64,000 nucleotides of DNA from JAYZDF01 sp036337945. GTDB taxonomy: Bacteria; Myxococcota; Kuafuiibacteriia; Kuafuiibacteriales; Kuafuiibacteriaceae. Below the pieces are notes generated by a model. That model searched no databases. It was not told the DNA's origin and saw only the letters and a list, made by a program, of their open reading frames with translations. The stretch's first letter is position 1, and every line of letters begins with the position of its first letter. Shown piece after piece: positions 9,168-18,008 of the stretch. The DNA is taken from the NCBI GenBank assembly GCA_036337945.1, contig JAYZDF010000004.1, forward strand, positions 18,293-82,292, in the 5' to 3' direction. A program made the translations under genes and the position numbers.

Positions 9168-10646
9168 GTGCATACTCCCGGCGTGACAAAAATTGGATAC
9201 GCAAAAAACTTGAATCAATTACTCAAAGGCGCCGGAACACTCGCCGTCATTGGGTCAGACACAGCCTGGAAAGCAAAGAGCCTTGTGCCTAAGGGTTTCC
9301 CGCGAGCGGTCAAGAATGCCTTGGTTGCCGCGGCCGCGGAGATAAAGGCTGGTGAGAACGGAGCCAGCGTTTCGACGCTGCACAAGGACCCGAAGAAACT
9401 GGTTGCTATAAAAATACCCGACTCAGGTTCTCGCTATTTGGGAGCTGGTCGACCTGACGCTGTGCAAAAACAGGTTGCCAGTGCGGGGCTCGCGAGTTCG
9501 AAGAAAAAAGTCGCCATCATGGTTCTTATTGAAGACGAAGCGCGACTCCTTCCAACATTGAATGCCATTGGTCGTGCGCTACCACTCTTCACTCGTAAAA
9601 CAGCAAAATCAAAAACGAGTCGCGCAACAATTCTTGCGGTCAATAGTAGCGGCGAAATAATCAACATTCCTTCCTCTGTGACACAAACGGTAGACGCCAG
9701 TCGCGAGGCTGCTCGTTTGGTTGATACGCCACCAACCGAAATGAACCCTGAAGCGATGGCTGAGGAACTTCAAGGCTGGTATGCGGATATGCCGAATGTT
9801 GAACTCGAGGTTTTCACCGGGCAACAGTTGGTTGATGAAGGTTTGATGGGCATTCATAGCGTAGGTCGATGTGCCATCAACGAGCCACGAATGCTTGTTG
9901 CAAAATATCGCCCCGAAAACCCCCAAGGCAAACATCTTGCCCTGGTAGGTAAAGGTGTAACCTTTGATACAGGCGGTCTTAATCTCAAGATTTCTGGCTT
10001 CATGTCTAATATGAAATGCGACATGGGTGGCGCGGCAGCGGTGAGCGGAGCATTTCGCGTGCTCGCAGCAAGCGGAACGCAGCGTCCTATCAGCCTAATT
10101 GTATGCCTGGCAGAGAACGCCATCGGCCCTAACTCTTTCAAGCCGGACGATATCTTGACGATGCATTCTGGAAAGACAGTCGAAATCAACAATACTGATG
10201 CCGAGGGCCGTCTGCTTTTGGGCGATGGTGTTAGTTATGCTGCAAGAGTTCTAAAAGCAGATGTCGTCGTTGATGCTGCGACCTTGACAGGCGCCCAGAT
10301 GATAGCCACGGGCGTTCATTTGGCTGCCGTTATGAGTAACGACGACGATATTGAAAAGAGCCTAGTCGCCGCTGGTCGTGCGACCGGCGATCTCGCTCAC
10401 GCTATGCCGTTTTCTCCTGAATTGTTCAAGTCTGAGTTTTCTAGCTTGGTTGCTGATATGAAGAACTCTGTGAAGAATCGAGCAAACGCTCAGTCCAGCT
10501 GTGCAGCACAATTCGTTTACAATCATTTAGCAGGAACCAAAGTGCGATGGGGGCATGTCGACCTCGCGGGACCTGCATTTCGAGGTGACCGCGGTACTGG
10601 GTTTGGCGTCGCTCTTTTGAGCACTTTTGCTAATAACCTAGACTAG
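9168..10646 (+). CDS. pepA: Leucyl aminopeptidase, M17 family
   Basis: This is a cytosolic dizinc aminopeptidase that removes N-terminal residues from peptides. It is 492 residues, the usual M17 length. The C-terminal catalytic domain carries KGVTFDTGGLNLK (K262, D267, K274), CDMGGAAAV (D285) and NTDAEGRLLLGD (D344, E346, catalytic R348), so all metal ligands and both catalytic residues are present. The N-terminal domain (1-170) is the less conserved macro-like domain. The start is GTG 9168, with a second GTG at 9183 as the alternative; neither has an obvious Shine-Dalgarno. It ends 5 bp from the convergent pssA. Confidence 0.93.
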   Translation: MHTPGVTKIGYAKNLNQLLKGAGTLAVIGSDTAWKAKSLVPKGFPRAVKNALVAAAAEIKAGENGASVSTLHKDPKKLVAIKIPDSGSRYLGAGRPDAVQKQVASAGLASSKKKVAIMVLIEDEARLLPTLNAIGRALPLFTRKTAKSKTSRATILAVNSSGEIINIPSSVTQTVDASREAARLVDTPPTEMNPEAMAEELQGWYADMPNVELEVFTGQQLVDEGLMGIHSVGRCAINEPRMLVAKYRPENPQGKHLALVGKGVTFDTGGLNLKISGFMSNMKCDMGGAAAVSGAFRVLAASGTQRPISLIVCLAENAIGPNSFKPDDILTMHSGKTVEINNTDAEGRLLLGDGVSYAARVLKADVVVDAATLTGAQMIATGVHLAAVMSNDDDIEKSLVAAGRATGDLAHAMPFSPELFKSEFSSLVADMKNSVKNRANAQSSCAAQFVYNHLAGTKVRWGHVDLAGPAFRGDRGTGFGVALLSTFANNLD

Positions 10647-10651
10647 CTTAT

Positions 10652-11530
10652 CTACTCCATAACCGGATTCGTCTCGGTCGAAGGTGTTGCGAGTTCAGTA
10701 TTTTCTTTTTGAGCCCGTATCGCCTGCCTCTCTTCACTACGCTTTCGAAAGAAAATAATTTCTTCAATCACACCGTCAGCAATGTAAATGCCAAACAAAT
10801 ATACAAGCGCTGTTGCTGGTTGCAGTTTGGCTGAGAGAGCCGCGAAGAATAAGATCACAACAACCGCAATAATGATGGACCTCGGGTTCGGCCGTACGCT
10901 TTTGAATGCGCGGTACCTAACGTTTGAGATCATCAACAACGAAAGACTATTGGTGATGAAGCAAACACCCTTAATTCCGCCGATAATCGGTGTTGTAAAA
11001 GGGTAGTTGGCGAGCACAATGGCAACGACTGCTCCGGCTGCGAGCGGAATGGGCAAGCCTAGAAAATCTTTCGTAGAGCCGCTTGGCGCGTCGGCGGCCA
11101 TGACATTAAAGCGCGCAAGCCGAATGGTTCCGGCAGCCAAGAACATGAATGCGATCACCATTCCGCCGATTTCTAGCTCATGAAGTGACCACCGATAAAG
11201 TAAGAGAGCTGGTGCGCACCCGAAAGTGATGACGTCAGCGAGAGAATCGAGTTGAACACCAAAATCACTTTGTGTTTTCGTTAGGCGAGCGACTCGTCCG
11301 TCGGCCATGTCGAAGAACATTCCGAAGATGATTGCAAGAGCAGCCTGATAAAGAAAAACTGGTTCACTCGAGTGAGAAGAAAGATGAATACTGTAAAAGC
11401 CGCAGAAAATATTCGAGAGCGTAAACAGGTTAGGCAGGACAAACATCGCCTTACGAAGACTGATTCGTCTCCGTTTGGTCCGCCTCGAACGCTTTCTGCG
11501 TTTTTTCTTGGTGCCTTTTTCTTCAGCCAC
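10652..11530 (-). CDS. pssA: CDP-diacylglycerol--serine O-phosphatidyltransferase
   Basis: This is an integral membrane enzyme of phospholipid synthesis that joins CDP-diacylglycerol and serine to give phosphatidylserine, the precursor of phosphatidylethanolamine. The CDP-alcohol phosphatidyltransferase signature is complete: D74, D77, G78, A81, R82, G91, D95 and D99, in DMADGRVAR followed by FGVQLDSLAD. Several membrane helices span residues about 30-245. A strongly basic N-terminus (residues 8-27) and a charged, non-conserved C-terminal tail flank the core. The related phosphatidylglycerophosphate synthase shares the motif, but the GxLDSLADxxxFGxAP context is that of PssA. Confidence 0.9.
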   Translation of the reverse strand: MAEEKGTKKKRRKRSRRTKRRRISLRKAMFVLPNLFTLSNIFCGFYSIHLSSHSSEPVFLYQAALAIIFGMFFDMADGRVARLTKTQSDFGVQLDSLADVITFGCAPALLLYRWSLHELEIGGMVIAFMFLAAGTIRLARFNVMAADAPSGSTKDFLGLPIPLAAGAVVAIVLANYPFTTPIIGGIKGVCFITNSLSLLMISNVRYRAFKSVRPNPRSIIIAVVVILFFAALSAKLQPATALVYLFGIYIADGVIEEIIFFRKRSEERQAIRAQKENTELATPSTETNPVME

Positions 11531-11567
11531 TTACAATTCCCATTCTAACACGCCTGTCATGAAGCTA

Positions 11568-12878
11568 CTATTTTAGTGCGGACAGGGCTTTCGAAAGATT
11601 TTCAATCACTTGATGACAGTCGCTTTCAGAAACAGTGCCTACACTGACTCGAAACCAGCCTTCTCCTCGGTCTTTGAGGCCGAAGCAGAAAAACGGAATT
11701 AGCCCCATTTTTGCGTCAGTGAGCAGGTAACTTCTAATATCTTCGTCGGATTTTAGAGTAACTCCGCCTGGTGTTGTTTTACCTTGTACGCCTATCCGAA
11801 TCGACAAATAGATTGCTCCTTCGGGCGCAATTGCTTCGACGTTGTGACCGTTTGCTTGGAGCCCATTTATACCGTCCGCAAGAATTCTGAGTCGTGCAAG
11901 CACTTCATGACTCATATTTCTTCTATAGCTGTCAATGGCCTCGGTGTCCGCGAGCAGTTTCGAAGTTGCAACTTGTTCAGGTCTTGGTGCCCATGCACCA
12001 ATGTGTGTGAGTATCGCAGCCATTTTTGAAATGACATCTGTCGGTCCAACGGCCCAACCAACTCGCAAGCCTGTGGCGGCAAAGCCTTTTGAAATACCGT
12101 CGACGAAAATTGTATACGCAGCCATTTCGGGAACGAGTTCCACAGGAGTAACATGCTCTGTTTCTCCGTGGGTGAGCATCCAATAGACCTGGTCGTACAT
12201 GAGATAAAGAGCTCGCTCATTATTCTCTTTTCGGCGTTTGTTTTCGCTAACAATTGCCTCACTGAGACGCTTTAGCTCGGAGGTAGAAACAACAGTACCG
12301 GTTGGATTTAGTGGAGAATTGAGACAGATTAGTCGAGCTGTTGAAAGGTGCGGCTCGATGTCTTCAATTCGCGGAAAGAATTTGTTTTCTGGTGTCGTCG
12401 CAATTTCAATTGCGGTTCCGCCAACAAAGGTGGTGTAGTGGTTATTATTCCATGATGGTAACGGGTAGACGACGTTTTCACCCTTGTTTACGAGCGATAG
12501 GTACGTTCCGGCAATCATCGGTCTTGCGCCGCCTGCAATAAGAACGGACTCCAATGGATAATCCAACCCGAGGCGGTCTGCAAAAAGCTTACGAACTGCT
12601 TCCCGACATTCCAAAACGCCAGCCGCTGGTGGATAGTTCGTGTGCCCCTCGTCGAGTGCTACTTTAATGTCGTTGAGTAATCGTTCCGGAATAGGGAACT
12701 GCTGACTAGAGAAATCGCCAATCGTAAGATTTATGATTTTATGTCCTTCTCGGATCATCCCTTTTATTTGACCGGCGATTTTGAGAATCTCACTCTCTTT
12801 GAGATTTTGCGAAGTGGCAGAAATCCGAAGAGCTGGATCTTCGGAGGTGAGAAAGGGCCGAGTATCGATGGTCGTCAT
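11568..12878 (-). CDS. PLP-dependent aminotransferase, class I/II
   Basis: This is a 436-residue fold-type I aminotransferase. Visible features are NSPLNPTGTV (residues 188-197), the PLP Asp region MYDQVYW and the Schiff-base lysine K264 in DGISKGFAATGLRVGW, with the C-terminal substrate Arg in GWFRVSVG. It resembles aspartate aminotransferase-like enzymes, but the donor and acceptor are not determinable. A good Shine-Dalgarno (GGAG) precedes ATG 12878. It lies downstream of two small Cys-rich genes on the same strand and 37 bp upstream of pssA, with no obvious functional tie to either. Confidence 0.87.
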   Translation of the reverse strand: MTTIDTRPFLTSEDPALRISATSQNLKESEILKIAGQIKGMIREGHKIINLTIGDFSSQQFPIPERLLNDIKVALDEGHTNYPPAAGVLECREAVRKLFADRLGLDYPLESVLIAGGARPMIAGTYLSLVNKGENVVYPLPSWNNNHYTTFVGGTAIEIATTPENKFFPRIEDIEPHLSTARLICLNSPLNPTGTVVSTSELKRLSEAIVSENKRRKENNERALYLMYDQVYWMLTHGETEHVTPVELVPEMAAYTIFVDGISKGFAATGLRVGWAVGPTDVISKMAAILTHIGAWAPRPEQVATSKLLADTEAIDSYRRNMSHEVLARLRILADGINGLQANGHNVEAIAPEGAIYLSIRIGVQGKTTPGGVTLKSDEDIRSYLLTDAKMGLIPFFCFGLKDRGEGWFRVSVGTVSESDCHQVIENLSKALSALK

Positions 12879-12892
12879 TTAGAGATTCTCCT

Positions 12893-13153
12893 TTATTTGG
12901 CAAGGCCACATGCTTGCAGGTCCTCTGCGCTTTTGTCTTCAAGTCTCGCGCAAGTACAGGTGTCTAATCTTTGTTCGCAAACTTCAGACTCTTCTGTTGA
13001 TAAACTGATATTGCTTGATGCTGCGATCGAATCCTCGCAAGAAAGTTGCAGAGCGCGATTGGGTTCACAAGCGCAAATTTGCTTCGCAAGCGCGGTGCAA
13101 GCATCGTCGCATCCGGCCGAAAAATTGAGCACTCCCAAAAAGAGTGTAGTCAT
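12893..13153 (-). CDS. Small Cys-rich exported protein, possible lipoprotein
   Basis: This is an 86-residue protein starting at ATG 13153, 10 bp after the stop of the preceding Cys-rich gene. The first 14 residues form a short hydrophobic leader (TTLFLGVLNF) that ends in SAGC, a weak lipobox-like site. Eight cysteines (C15, C19, C27, C29, C39, C59, C66, C68, with C82 as a ninth) follow in a short acidic chain, so disulfide bonding in the periplasm is likely. A longer open frame extends upstream but overlaps the neighbour and has no signal-peptide logic. No family is recognised. Confidence 0.6.
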   Translation of the reverse strand: MTTLFLGVLNFSAGCDDACTALAKQICACEPNRALQLSCEDSIAASSNISLSTEESEVCEQRLDTCTCARLEDKSAEDLQACGLAK

Positions 13154-13163
13154 CAGTGCGCGT

Positions 13164-13562
13164 TTAACGAGGAGTGCAGACGGACGTAGATTGTCCGACG
13201 TCGGTACACATGTAGGCCGAACGGCAATCGTCGTTTGTTTCACAAACTCTAAGACAAAATGCATCGATGTTAACATTTTCGAACGAAATCCCCCTAACGC
13301 AGCGGGAGCCGAGTGGACAAGAACCAAGCGTGCAACTGAGTTCAGTACAGTAGCCATCGGGCCACTCGTTGATGCAGGCTGCCCGATTGGGTATTCCATT
13401 ACACTCTGTATAGGTTATACAGGTATCCCCGATATCGGCCCGACTTAGATCCGTTCCACAGCTGCTAGATATTCCGTCCAAAGTTAGTAAAAATGCTAGG
13501 AAAAACAATGCTTTGAAGTATTTGACTCGGCCGTATGACTCGCGGGCAAATATCCATTTCAA
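13164..13562 (-). CDS. Cys-rich secreted protein, possible lipoprotein
   Basis: This is a 132-residue protein with an N-terminal basic region and a hydrophobic stretch (YFKALFFLAFLLTLDGISSSC), which is a signal peptide ending near C35. The mature part has Cys pairs spaced as CxxxxxC and CxxxCxxG, including CETNDDCRSAYMC, the same 'C..D.DC' style as the large repeat lipoprotein at 29946-31913. Such EB/Dickkopf-like modules are frequent in myxobacterial and related surface proteins. It is followed at 10 bp by a second small Cys-rich gene, and the two probably form an exported pair of unknown role. Confidence 0.68.
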   Translation of the reverse strand: MKWIFARESYGRVKYFKALFFLAFLLTLDGISSSCGTDLSRADIGDTCITYTECNGIPNRAACINEWPDGYCTELSCTLGSCPLGSRCVRGISFENVNIDAFCLRVCETNDDCRSAYMCTDVGQSTSVCTPR

Positions 13563-13591
13563 AGCTGAATCTCTAAACTTTTTTTAAGGGT

Positions 13592-14596
13592 TTAAACGAC
13601 TTTGAGTCGGTTTCGGGATCGAGCGTGCTCAAAGGCACGTCGCACTGAGACTGAAACCATTTCGCGTCTGTAGCTTGGGTCTGATGCGATATTTGTTAAG
13701 GGTTTGCATCTTTTTTGGGCGGCGTCTGCCAGCGCTTTGATGGTCTTATCATCGAGCTTTTGGTTTTCGTAGATGCCTGCGATCCGCCCGATGTGAATCG
13801 GTTTAGGTCCAAGAGCTGTCACGCATATATCGGCTCGAAGAATAGTTCGATCTGTGTCCAGCTCTGCCAACACGGCGACGCCTAGCTCAGGATAATCGAT
13901 GGCCGCTCGGGTTCGAAGTTTTTGGTAGGCCATGATGGTGTTCGGCTTAGGCTTGGGAATTGAGATTTCGGTGAGAAGCTCGTTTCGTTCTCTTCGCTGA
14001 TTAAATTCTCCATCATTCCGATAAAAATCATCGATGGACACGACGCGTTCGCCTTCAATTGATACAAGCCTTAGGCTTGCGCCGAGGCTCATCAATACAG
14101 GGCCACTGTCATTGCTCGCCGCCGCGACACACCGTGTTCCGCCTTTTACAACATGACAAACCGTTCCGTCTTTTTTGGCGCAGAAACCAAGAGCTTGTCG
14201 CCAAAAGTACGTCTGGTTGATGTAGACACATCGGGTATCTAGGCAGACATTGCCGCCTATAGTCCCCATGCGCCGTAATTGGGGGCCGGCAATTTGTCGG
14301 CAGGCCTCACTCAAAGAGGGACAATGTTCTGCAATTACTGGATCATTTCCCAGGTCGTGCACGGTTGTCATGGCCCCAATTCGAATGCTGTCTTCTGTTT
14401 CAGTGACGCCGGATATCCCAGGAATTTTCCATAGACCAATCACGACTTCGGGGGTTTCGAACTCGTGCTTCATGTTGGGCATCAGGTCTGTACCGCCAGC
14501 CATCAGCCGAGCCGTATTTCCGTGCTGGTTTAGCAGTTCGATGGTTTCTTCGACCGATTCTGGTTCAGCAAGCTCAAATTTGGGTAAACGTAGCAA
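13592..14596 (-). CDS. FAD-binding (medium) subunit of a molybdenum hydroxylase, 4-hydroxybenzoyl-CoA reductase beta type
   Basis: This is a 334-residue CO-dehydrogenase/xanthine-dehydrogenase medium subunit. The FAD motifs are MAGGTDLMPNMK (residues 32-43) and MGTIGGNVC (110-118). A 40-residue insertion carries C123, C139, C147 and C156. Spacing of 16, 8 and 9 matches what I recall for the four ligands of the extra [4Fe-4S] cluster in the beta subunit of 4-hydroxybenzoyl-CoA reductase, an enzyme of anaerobic aromatic degradation. The molybdenum (alpha) and [2Fe-2S] (gamma) subunits are not in this window, so its partner is unknown. Its function may differ from the classical enzyme. Confidence 0.85.
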   Translation of the reverse strand: MLRLPKFELAEPESVEETIELLNQHGNTARLMAGGTDLMPNMKHEFETPEVVIGLWKIPGISGVTETEDSIRIGAMTTVHDLGNDPVIAEHCPSLSEACRQIAGPQLRRMGTIGGNVCLDTRCVYINQTYFWRQALGFCAKKDGTVCHVVKGGTRCVAAASNDSGPVLMSLGASLRLVSIEGERVVSIDDFYRNDGEFNQRRERNELLTEISIPKPKPNTIMAYQKLRTRAAIDYPELGVAVLAELDTDRTILRADICVTALGPKPIHIGRIAGIYENQKLDDKTIKALADAAQKRCKPLTNIASDPSYRREMVSVSVRRAFEHARSRNRLKVV

Positions 14597-14682
14597 ACCT
14601 GCCCTATGGGAGCCTAACCATGGTGGTTAGGTCAAGTATTACCTCGTCAGTTTCTGTCTGGTTGTAGTATGTAACCTACACA

Positions 14683-14865
14683 ATGACGACGGAACCCTCA
14701 CAGCCCCAGCCGGATGAAGAAGAAATCGATTACGGACCTTATGGCCCCCGAGGCAAGGATACCCCTCCGATGGCTTCGATGTTCCGTGGTTACGCAATTA
14801 TTCTCACCGGACTCGTGATTTTACCGTTCCTCTTATTCATGATTATCCGCTTTGTGATTCTATAA
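14683..14865 (+). CDS. Small tail-anchored membrane protein, unknown
   Basis: This is a 60-residue protein with an acidic, Pro-rich cytosolic head (DEEEIDYGPYGPRG) and one C-terminal membrane helix (residues 36-59, rich in Ile, Leu and Phe). It starts at ATG 14683, divergent from the flavin-subunit gene and 36 bp before the MBL hydrolase gene. The size and layout suggest a small regulatory or scaffold membrane protein. No family is recognised; coding potential is inferred from the clean topology. Confidence 0.55.
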   Translation: MTTEPSQPQPDEEEIDYGPYGPRGKDTPPMASMFRGYAIILTGLVILPFLLFMIIRFVIL

Positions 14866-14901
14866 AACGACACAGAACTGCGGTAAGTAGGTCGTATTCC
14901 T

Positions 14902-15735
14902 ATGCGCATACACCATCTGAACTGCGGAAGCTTTTGTCCTCATGCTTCCCGACTGACTACGGGGAAGGGCGGCCTCTTTTCAAAAGGACTAATGGTTTGT
15001 CACTGTGTTCTTTTAGAAACCGATCGGGATGGTTTGATTCTAATTGATACTGGCATTGGCACGCACGATTGTACGCAAGCAAATAAGTGGCCCGTCGGCA
15101 TGCGATCGGTTTCCCGCCCTCGTCTAGATTTGAACGAGACCGCTGCTTATCAGCTCAAGAATCTAGGCTTTGCCGCTAGCGACGTCCGACATATCATTGT
15201 GACTCATTTAGACCTCGATCATGCGGGTGGTCTCGCCGATTTCCCTGATGCGGTGGTTCACGTTCATGCGACAGAACAAGCTCGAGCAATGAACCCTAAA
15301 ACGGCCATCGAACGGCGAAGATATCTGTCTTCCCAGTGGTCCCACCGTCCCAGCTGGGAAACGTATAGTGAATTTGGTGATACTTGGTTCGGTCTGCAAG
15401 CGGTTCATCAACTGCGGAGTGTCAGCTGCGACCTCGCTTTGGTCCCCTTAGTTGGTCACACCGAAGGGCATACAGGAATCGCCATCCAAGGTAATAATGG
15501 TTGGATGATACACGCTGGCGATGCCTATTTTCACAAAGGTCAAATTGAGCAACCTCCCTCGTGTCCAAAATTACTTGAGCTCTTTCAAAAGTCGATCGCC
15601 ACAAACGACCAAATGCGTCGAGAAAACCTTGCTCGTCTCCGCCAACTCAATAGCGAAGAGTCTGACAATGTTCAGATTTTTTGCGCCCATGACCCCGATG
15701 AATTTTTCCGTCTAAGCCAGAGAAGCGCCTCATGA
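14902..15735 (+). CDS. Metallo-beta-lactamase-fold hydrolase
   Basis: This is a 277-residue MBL-fold metallohydrolase. The metal-binding motif THLDLDHAGG has HxDxDH, where Asp replaces the second His of the HxHxDH signature. It is followed by LVGHTEGHTGIAI, IHAGDAYFH and a final FCAHDP His. The spacing resembles lactonase-like members of the family, which hydrolyse esters or lactones, but the substrate is not identifiable. It opens a rightward series, and its stop overlaps the next start by 4 bp (ATGA). Confidence 0.83.
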   Translation: MRIHHLNCGSFCPHASRLTTGKGGLFSKGLMVCHCVLLETDRDGLILIDTGIGTHDCTQANKWPVGMRSVSRPRLDLNETAAYQLKNLGFAASDVRHIIVTHLDLDHAGGLADFPDAVVHVHATEQARAMNPKTAIERRRYLSSQWSHRPSWETYSEFGDTWFGLQAVHQLRSVSCDLALVPLVGHTEGHTGIAIQGNNGWMIHAGDAYFHKGQIEQPPSCPKLLELFQKSIATNDQMRRENLARLRQLNSEESDNVQIFCAHDPDEFFRLSQRSAS

Positions 15736-16577
15736 ATATTGATGAACTTGAAAGCGTGTTTAAGTCGGCAGTTAAGTCCCGATTTGAATACCAAGATATT
15801 TCACTGCAAAAAGTACTGCTCGTCGACGACCTTGAAACTGACGACGCAGGAGCCTATATCGATAAAATAAACGCGGCACTTGGTCATGTACACGATAATT
15901 TTCAAATTGAAAGATTGTATTTTGGACCTCAAGAAACGATGGCACAATTATTAAATGCCATCGACAACCATGACCCAGACCTAATCTGTACCTACCGCAA
16001 TTTAAATTCTTCGGCTTGGGAGTTCGGATTTAGTCTAGGGGAGCATTTGGAAGTTTTGACACAAGCGACTTCCAGGCCGGTTCTTGTTCTTCCCCATCCT
16101 GAGCCCTTAGGAGAAGAGACGTTATCGATAGCGACACAAGTTATGGTCGTGACTGATCACCTCACTGGCGATAACCGACTCATTAATTATGCATTGTCCT
16201 TCACGCCCAAAGACGGTCGAATTATTCTCTCTCATGTAGAAGACGAGGTTTGGTTGAATCGGTTTCTTGATTGTGTTTCAAAAATCCCAGCGATCGACAC
16301 GGACCTTGCACGGAGTACAATCATTCAGCAGATCACAAAAGAGCCGAATGATTTCATCAAATCAGTACAAGAATCGTTAGCCTCAAATAGGCCAAGCACA
16401 TTGGTGGAATCTAATGTCGGCATAGGTAGTGAGCTAAATCTGTACGCTGATTGGCTCAAAAAACATAAGATTGATCTTGCGGTCGTAAACACCAAAGATG
16501 AACATCAAATGGCAATCAGTGGTTTTGCGCATGCGTTCGCCATTGAGTTTCGGCATATCCCAACCTTGTTGTTGTAG
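15732..16577 (+). CDS. Universal-stress-protein-like, tandem UspA-type
   Basis: This is a 281-residue soluble protein that looks like two alpha/beta nucleotide-binding-fold halves. The N-terminal half has VLLVDDLETDDA, DLICTYRNLNSSAWEFGFSLGEHLEVLTQ and PVLVLPHPE. The C-terminal half has DHLTGDNRLINYALSF, LSHVEDE and AVVNTKDE. The clear GxxGxnG(S/T) ATP loop of ATP-binding USPs is not seen. It overlaps the MBL hydrolase by 4 bp and lies 12 bp before the transporter. USP-like proteins commonly sit beside antiporters and may adjust their activity; that link is an inference. Confidence 0.6.
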   Translation: MNIDELESVFKSAVKSRFEYQDISLQKVLLVDDLETDDAGAYIDKINAALGHVHDNFQIERLYFGPQETMAQLLNAIDNHDPDLICTYRNLNSSAWEFGFSLGEHLEVLTQATSRPVLVLPHPEPLGEETLSIATQVMVVTDHLTGDNRLINYALSFTPKDGRIILSHVEDEVWLNRFLDCVSKIPAIDTDLARSTIIQQITKEPNDFIKSVQESLASNRPSTLVESNVGIGSELNLYADWLKKHKIDLAVVNTKDEHQMAISGFAHAFAIEFRHIPTLLL

Positions 16578-16589
16578 GGGTGTAAAGCG

Positions 16590-18005
16590 ATGAATATTTC
16601 AGCACTTTCTAATCTTTTTATAGGTGCCACGAACGGCGGGCACCACGAAGTTTCTTCATCCGTAACTTTTACATTTGCGGGAATTCTTTGCGCAATGATC
16701 ATTACTTTAGCTCTCGAGGAAAAGCTGCACGCTAAAAAATCTGTCATCGTTGGTGTGTACGCAATAATTTGCCTTTTTGCCGGAGCGGCATTGGGTCTTC
16801 TTCCTTTTGGTCCCGTTGTCAACGTCTTCGATGAAAAGCTAAATCTTCCAGTATATATCCCCGCCGTTGATTGGAGTGTCATCGCAATCATTATGGGCTC
16901 CGCTTTGTTCGTCGACATTACATCAAAATCCGGCCTGTTTTCCTGGATTGCAATCAAGTTGACGAAGACATCCGGTGGAGATCCCTTTTTATTACTTATC
17001 TACTATGGACTCATGACCGTTATTTTTTCGGCTGTTTTAAACAATGTCACTGCTATGATTATAGTTGGTTCCTTGACCGCTGTGTCGCTCAAAAAGCTTG
17101 AGCGAAGTGAAAAGCTTCTCGGGTTCTTATTGATTGAAGGCCTTCTCACGAATATTGGTGGTTTGCTGACGCTCATTAGTTCGGTACCAAATATTATTGT
17201 AGGTACTTCTGCGGGAATCAGTTTTGGAAGATTTTTTGTCGTTGCAAGTCCTTACGTCGTTGTTGCTACCGCCGTGACCTTGTTTATGGGGGCAAAATTG
17301 TTCAAAATTGAACGTTTGCAAGGAGATGAAGAAAGGGCTGCGGCTAAAAATCAGGTGGAGAGCTTTGATGAAAATGATGGTATTGAAAGTCCTGGTTTTT
17401 TTTGGTTCTCAGCGGCCGTTTTTCTACTTTTCATAATTACAATTGCAACGACCTCCATTCTGCCCGTTTTGAAAGACCTGGGTATGGGATTTGTTGCCTT
17501 GGCTTTTGCTGGCATCATGCTCATTCGCGTGAAGTCCACCGCAGACAAAGTTTATGCAAAAGTTGATTGGGATTTACTCGCGTTTTTTGTGACTCTTTTT
17601 GTTGTGATCAATGTGATGGAACATGCGCAAGTTCTTGCGCTTATAGGAAAAGGTCTAGAGGAGGTCATCGCGCTTGGAGATCTTTGGGGTTCGGCCGCTA
17701 TGCTTGTCGCTTCAGCGGTATTCAGTTCGGTGACAGATAACATCCCTCTTGCAGCAATGCTTGCGAAGATTCTCTCGAGTCTGCAGACGGATGCGACGTC
17801 GCCGATGTGGTGGTCCGTAATTTTCGGAGCAAACCTCGGCGGAAACATCACCCCAATTGGCTCTGCCTCGACTCTTGTTGCTGTTACGATTATCCATAAA
17901 TACAACTTACCCATGAGTTTCGGAGGCTTTGTGAAGGCCGCCGTACCCTATGCCGCGATTCAGATCACACTTGCTGTTTTCTACGTTGCTATATTTTTGG
18001 CCTAA
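16590..18005 (+). CDS. NhaD/ArsB/SLC13-superfamily ion transporter
   Basis: This is a polytopic inner-membrane transporter of 471 residues with about 11-12 hydrophobic segments. The ion-transporter superfamily hairpins are visible: SAVLNNVTAMIIVGSLT in the first half and SSVTDNIPLAAMLAKIL plus GANLGGNITPIGSASTLVA in the second. These pseudo-symmetric N-x-T/D-N motifs fit a sodium/proton antiporter of the NhaD type or an anion exporter such as ArsB. It sits 12 bp after the USP-like gene and 3 bp before a HupE-like membrane protein. The transported ion is unresolved. Confidence 0.82.
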   Translation: MNISALSNLFIGATNGGHHEVSSSVTFTFAGILCAMIITLALEEKLHAKKSVIVGVYAIICLFAGAALGLLPFGPVVNVFDEKLNLPVYIPAVDWSVIAIIMGSALFVDITSKSGLFSWIAIKLTKTSGGDPFLLLIYYGLMTVIFSAVLNNVTAMIIVGSLTAVSLKKLERSEKLLGFLLIEGLLTNIGGLLTLISSVPNIIVGTSAGISFGRFFVVASPYVVVATAVTLFMGAKLFKIERLQGDEERAAAKNQVESFDENDGIESPGFFWFSAAVFLLFIITIATTSILPVLKDLGMGFVALAFAGIMLIRVKSTADKVYAKVDWDLLAFFVTLFVVINVMEHAQVLALIGKGLEEVIALGDLWGSAAMLVASAVFSSVTDNIPLAAMLAKILSSLQTDATSPMWWSVIFGANLGGNITPIGSASTLVAVTIIHKYNLPMSFGGFVKAAVPYAAIQITLAVFYVAIFLA

Positions 18006-18008
18006 GCA

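Noticed and set aside
12741..13448. 235-codon plus-strand open frame
   Set aside because: It is antisense to two Cys-rich exported proteins and the end of the aminotransferase gene, all of which have better coding logic.
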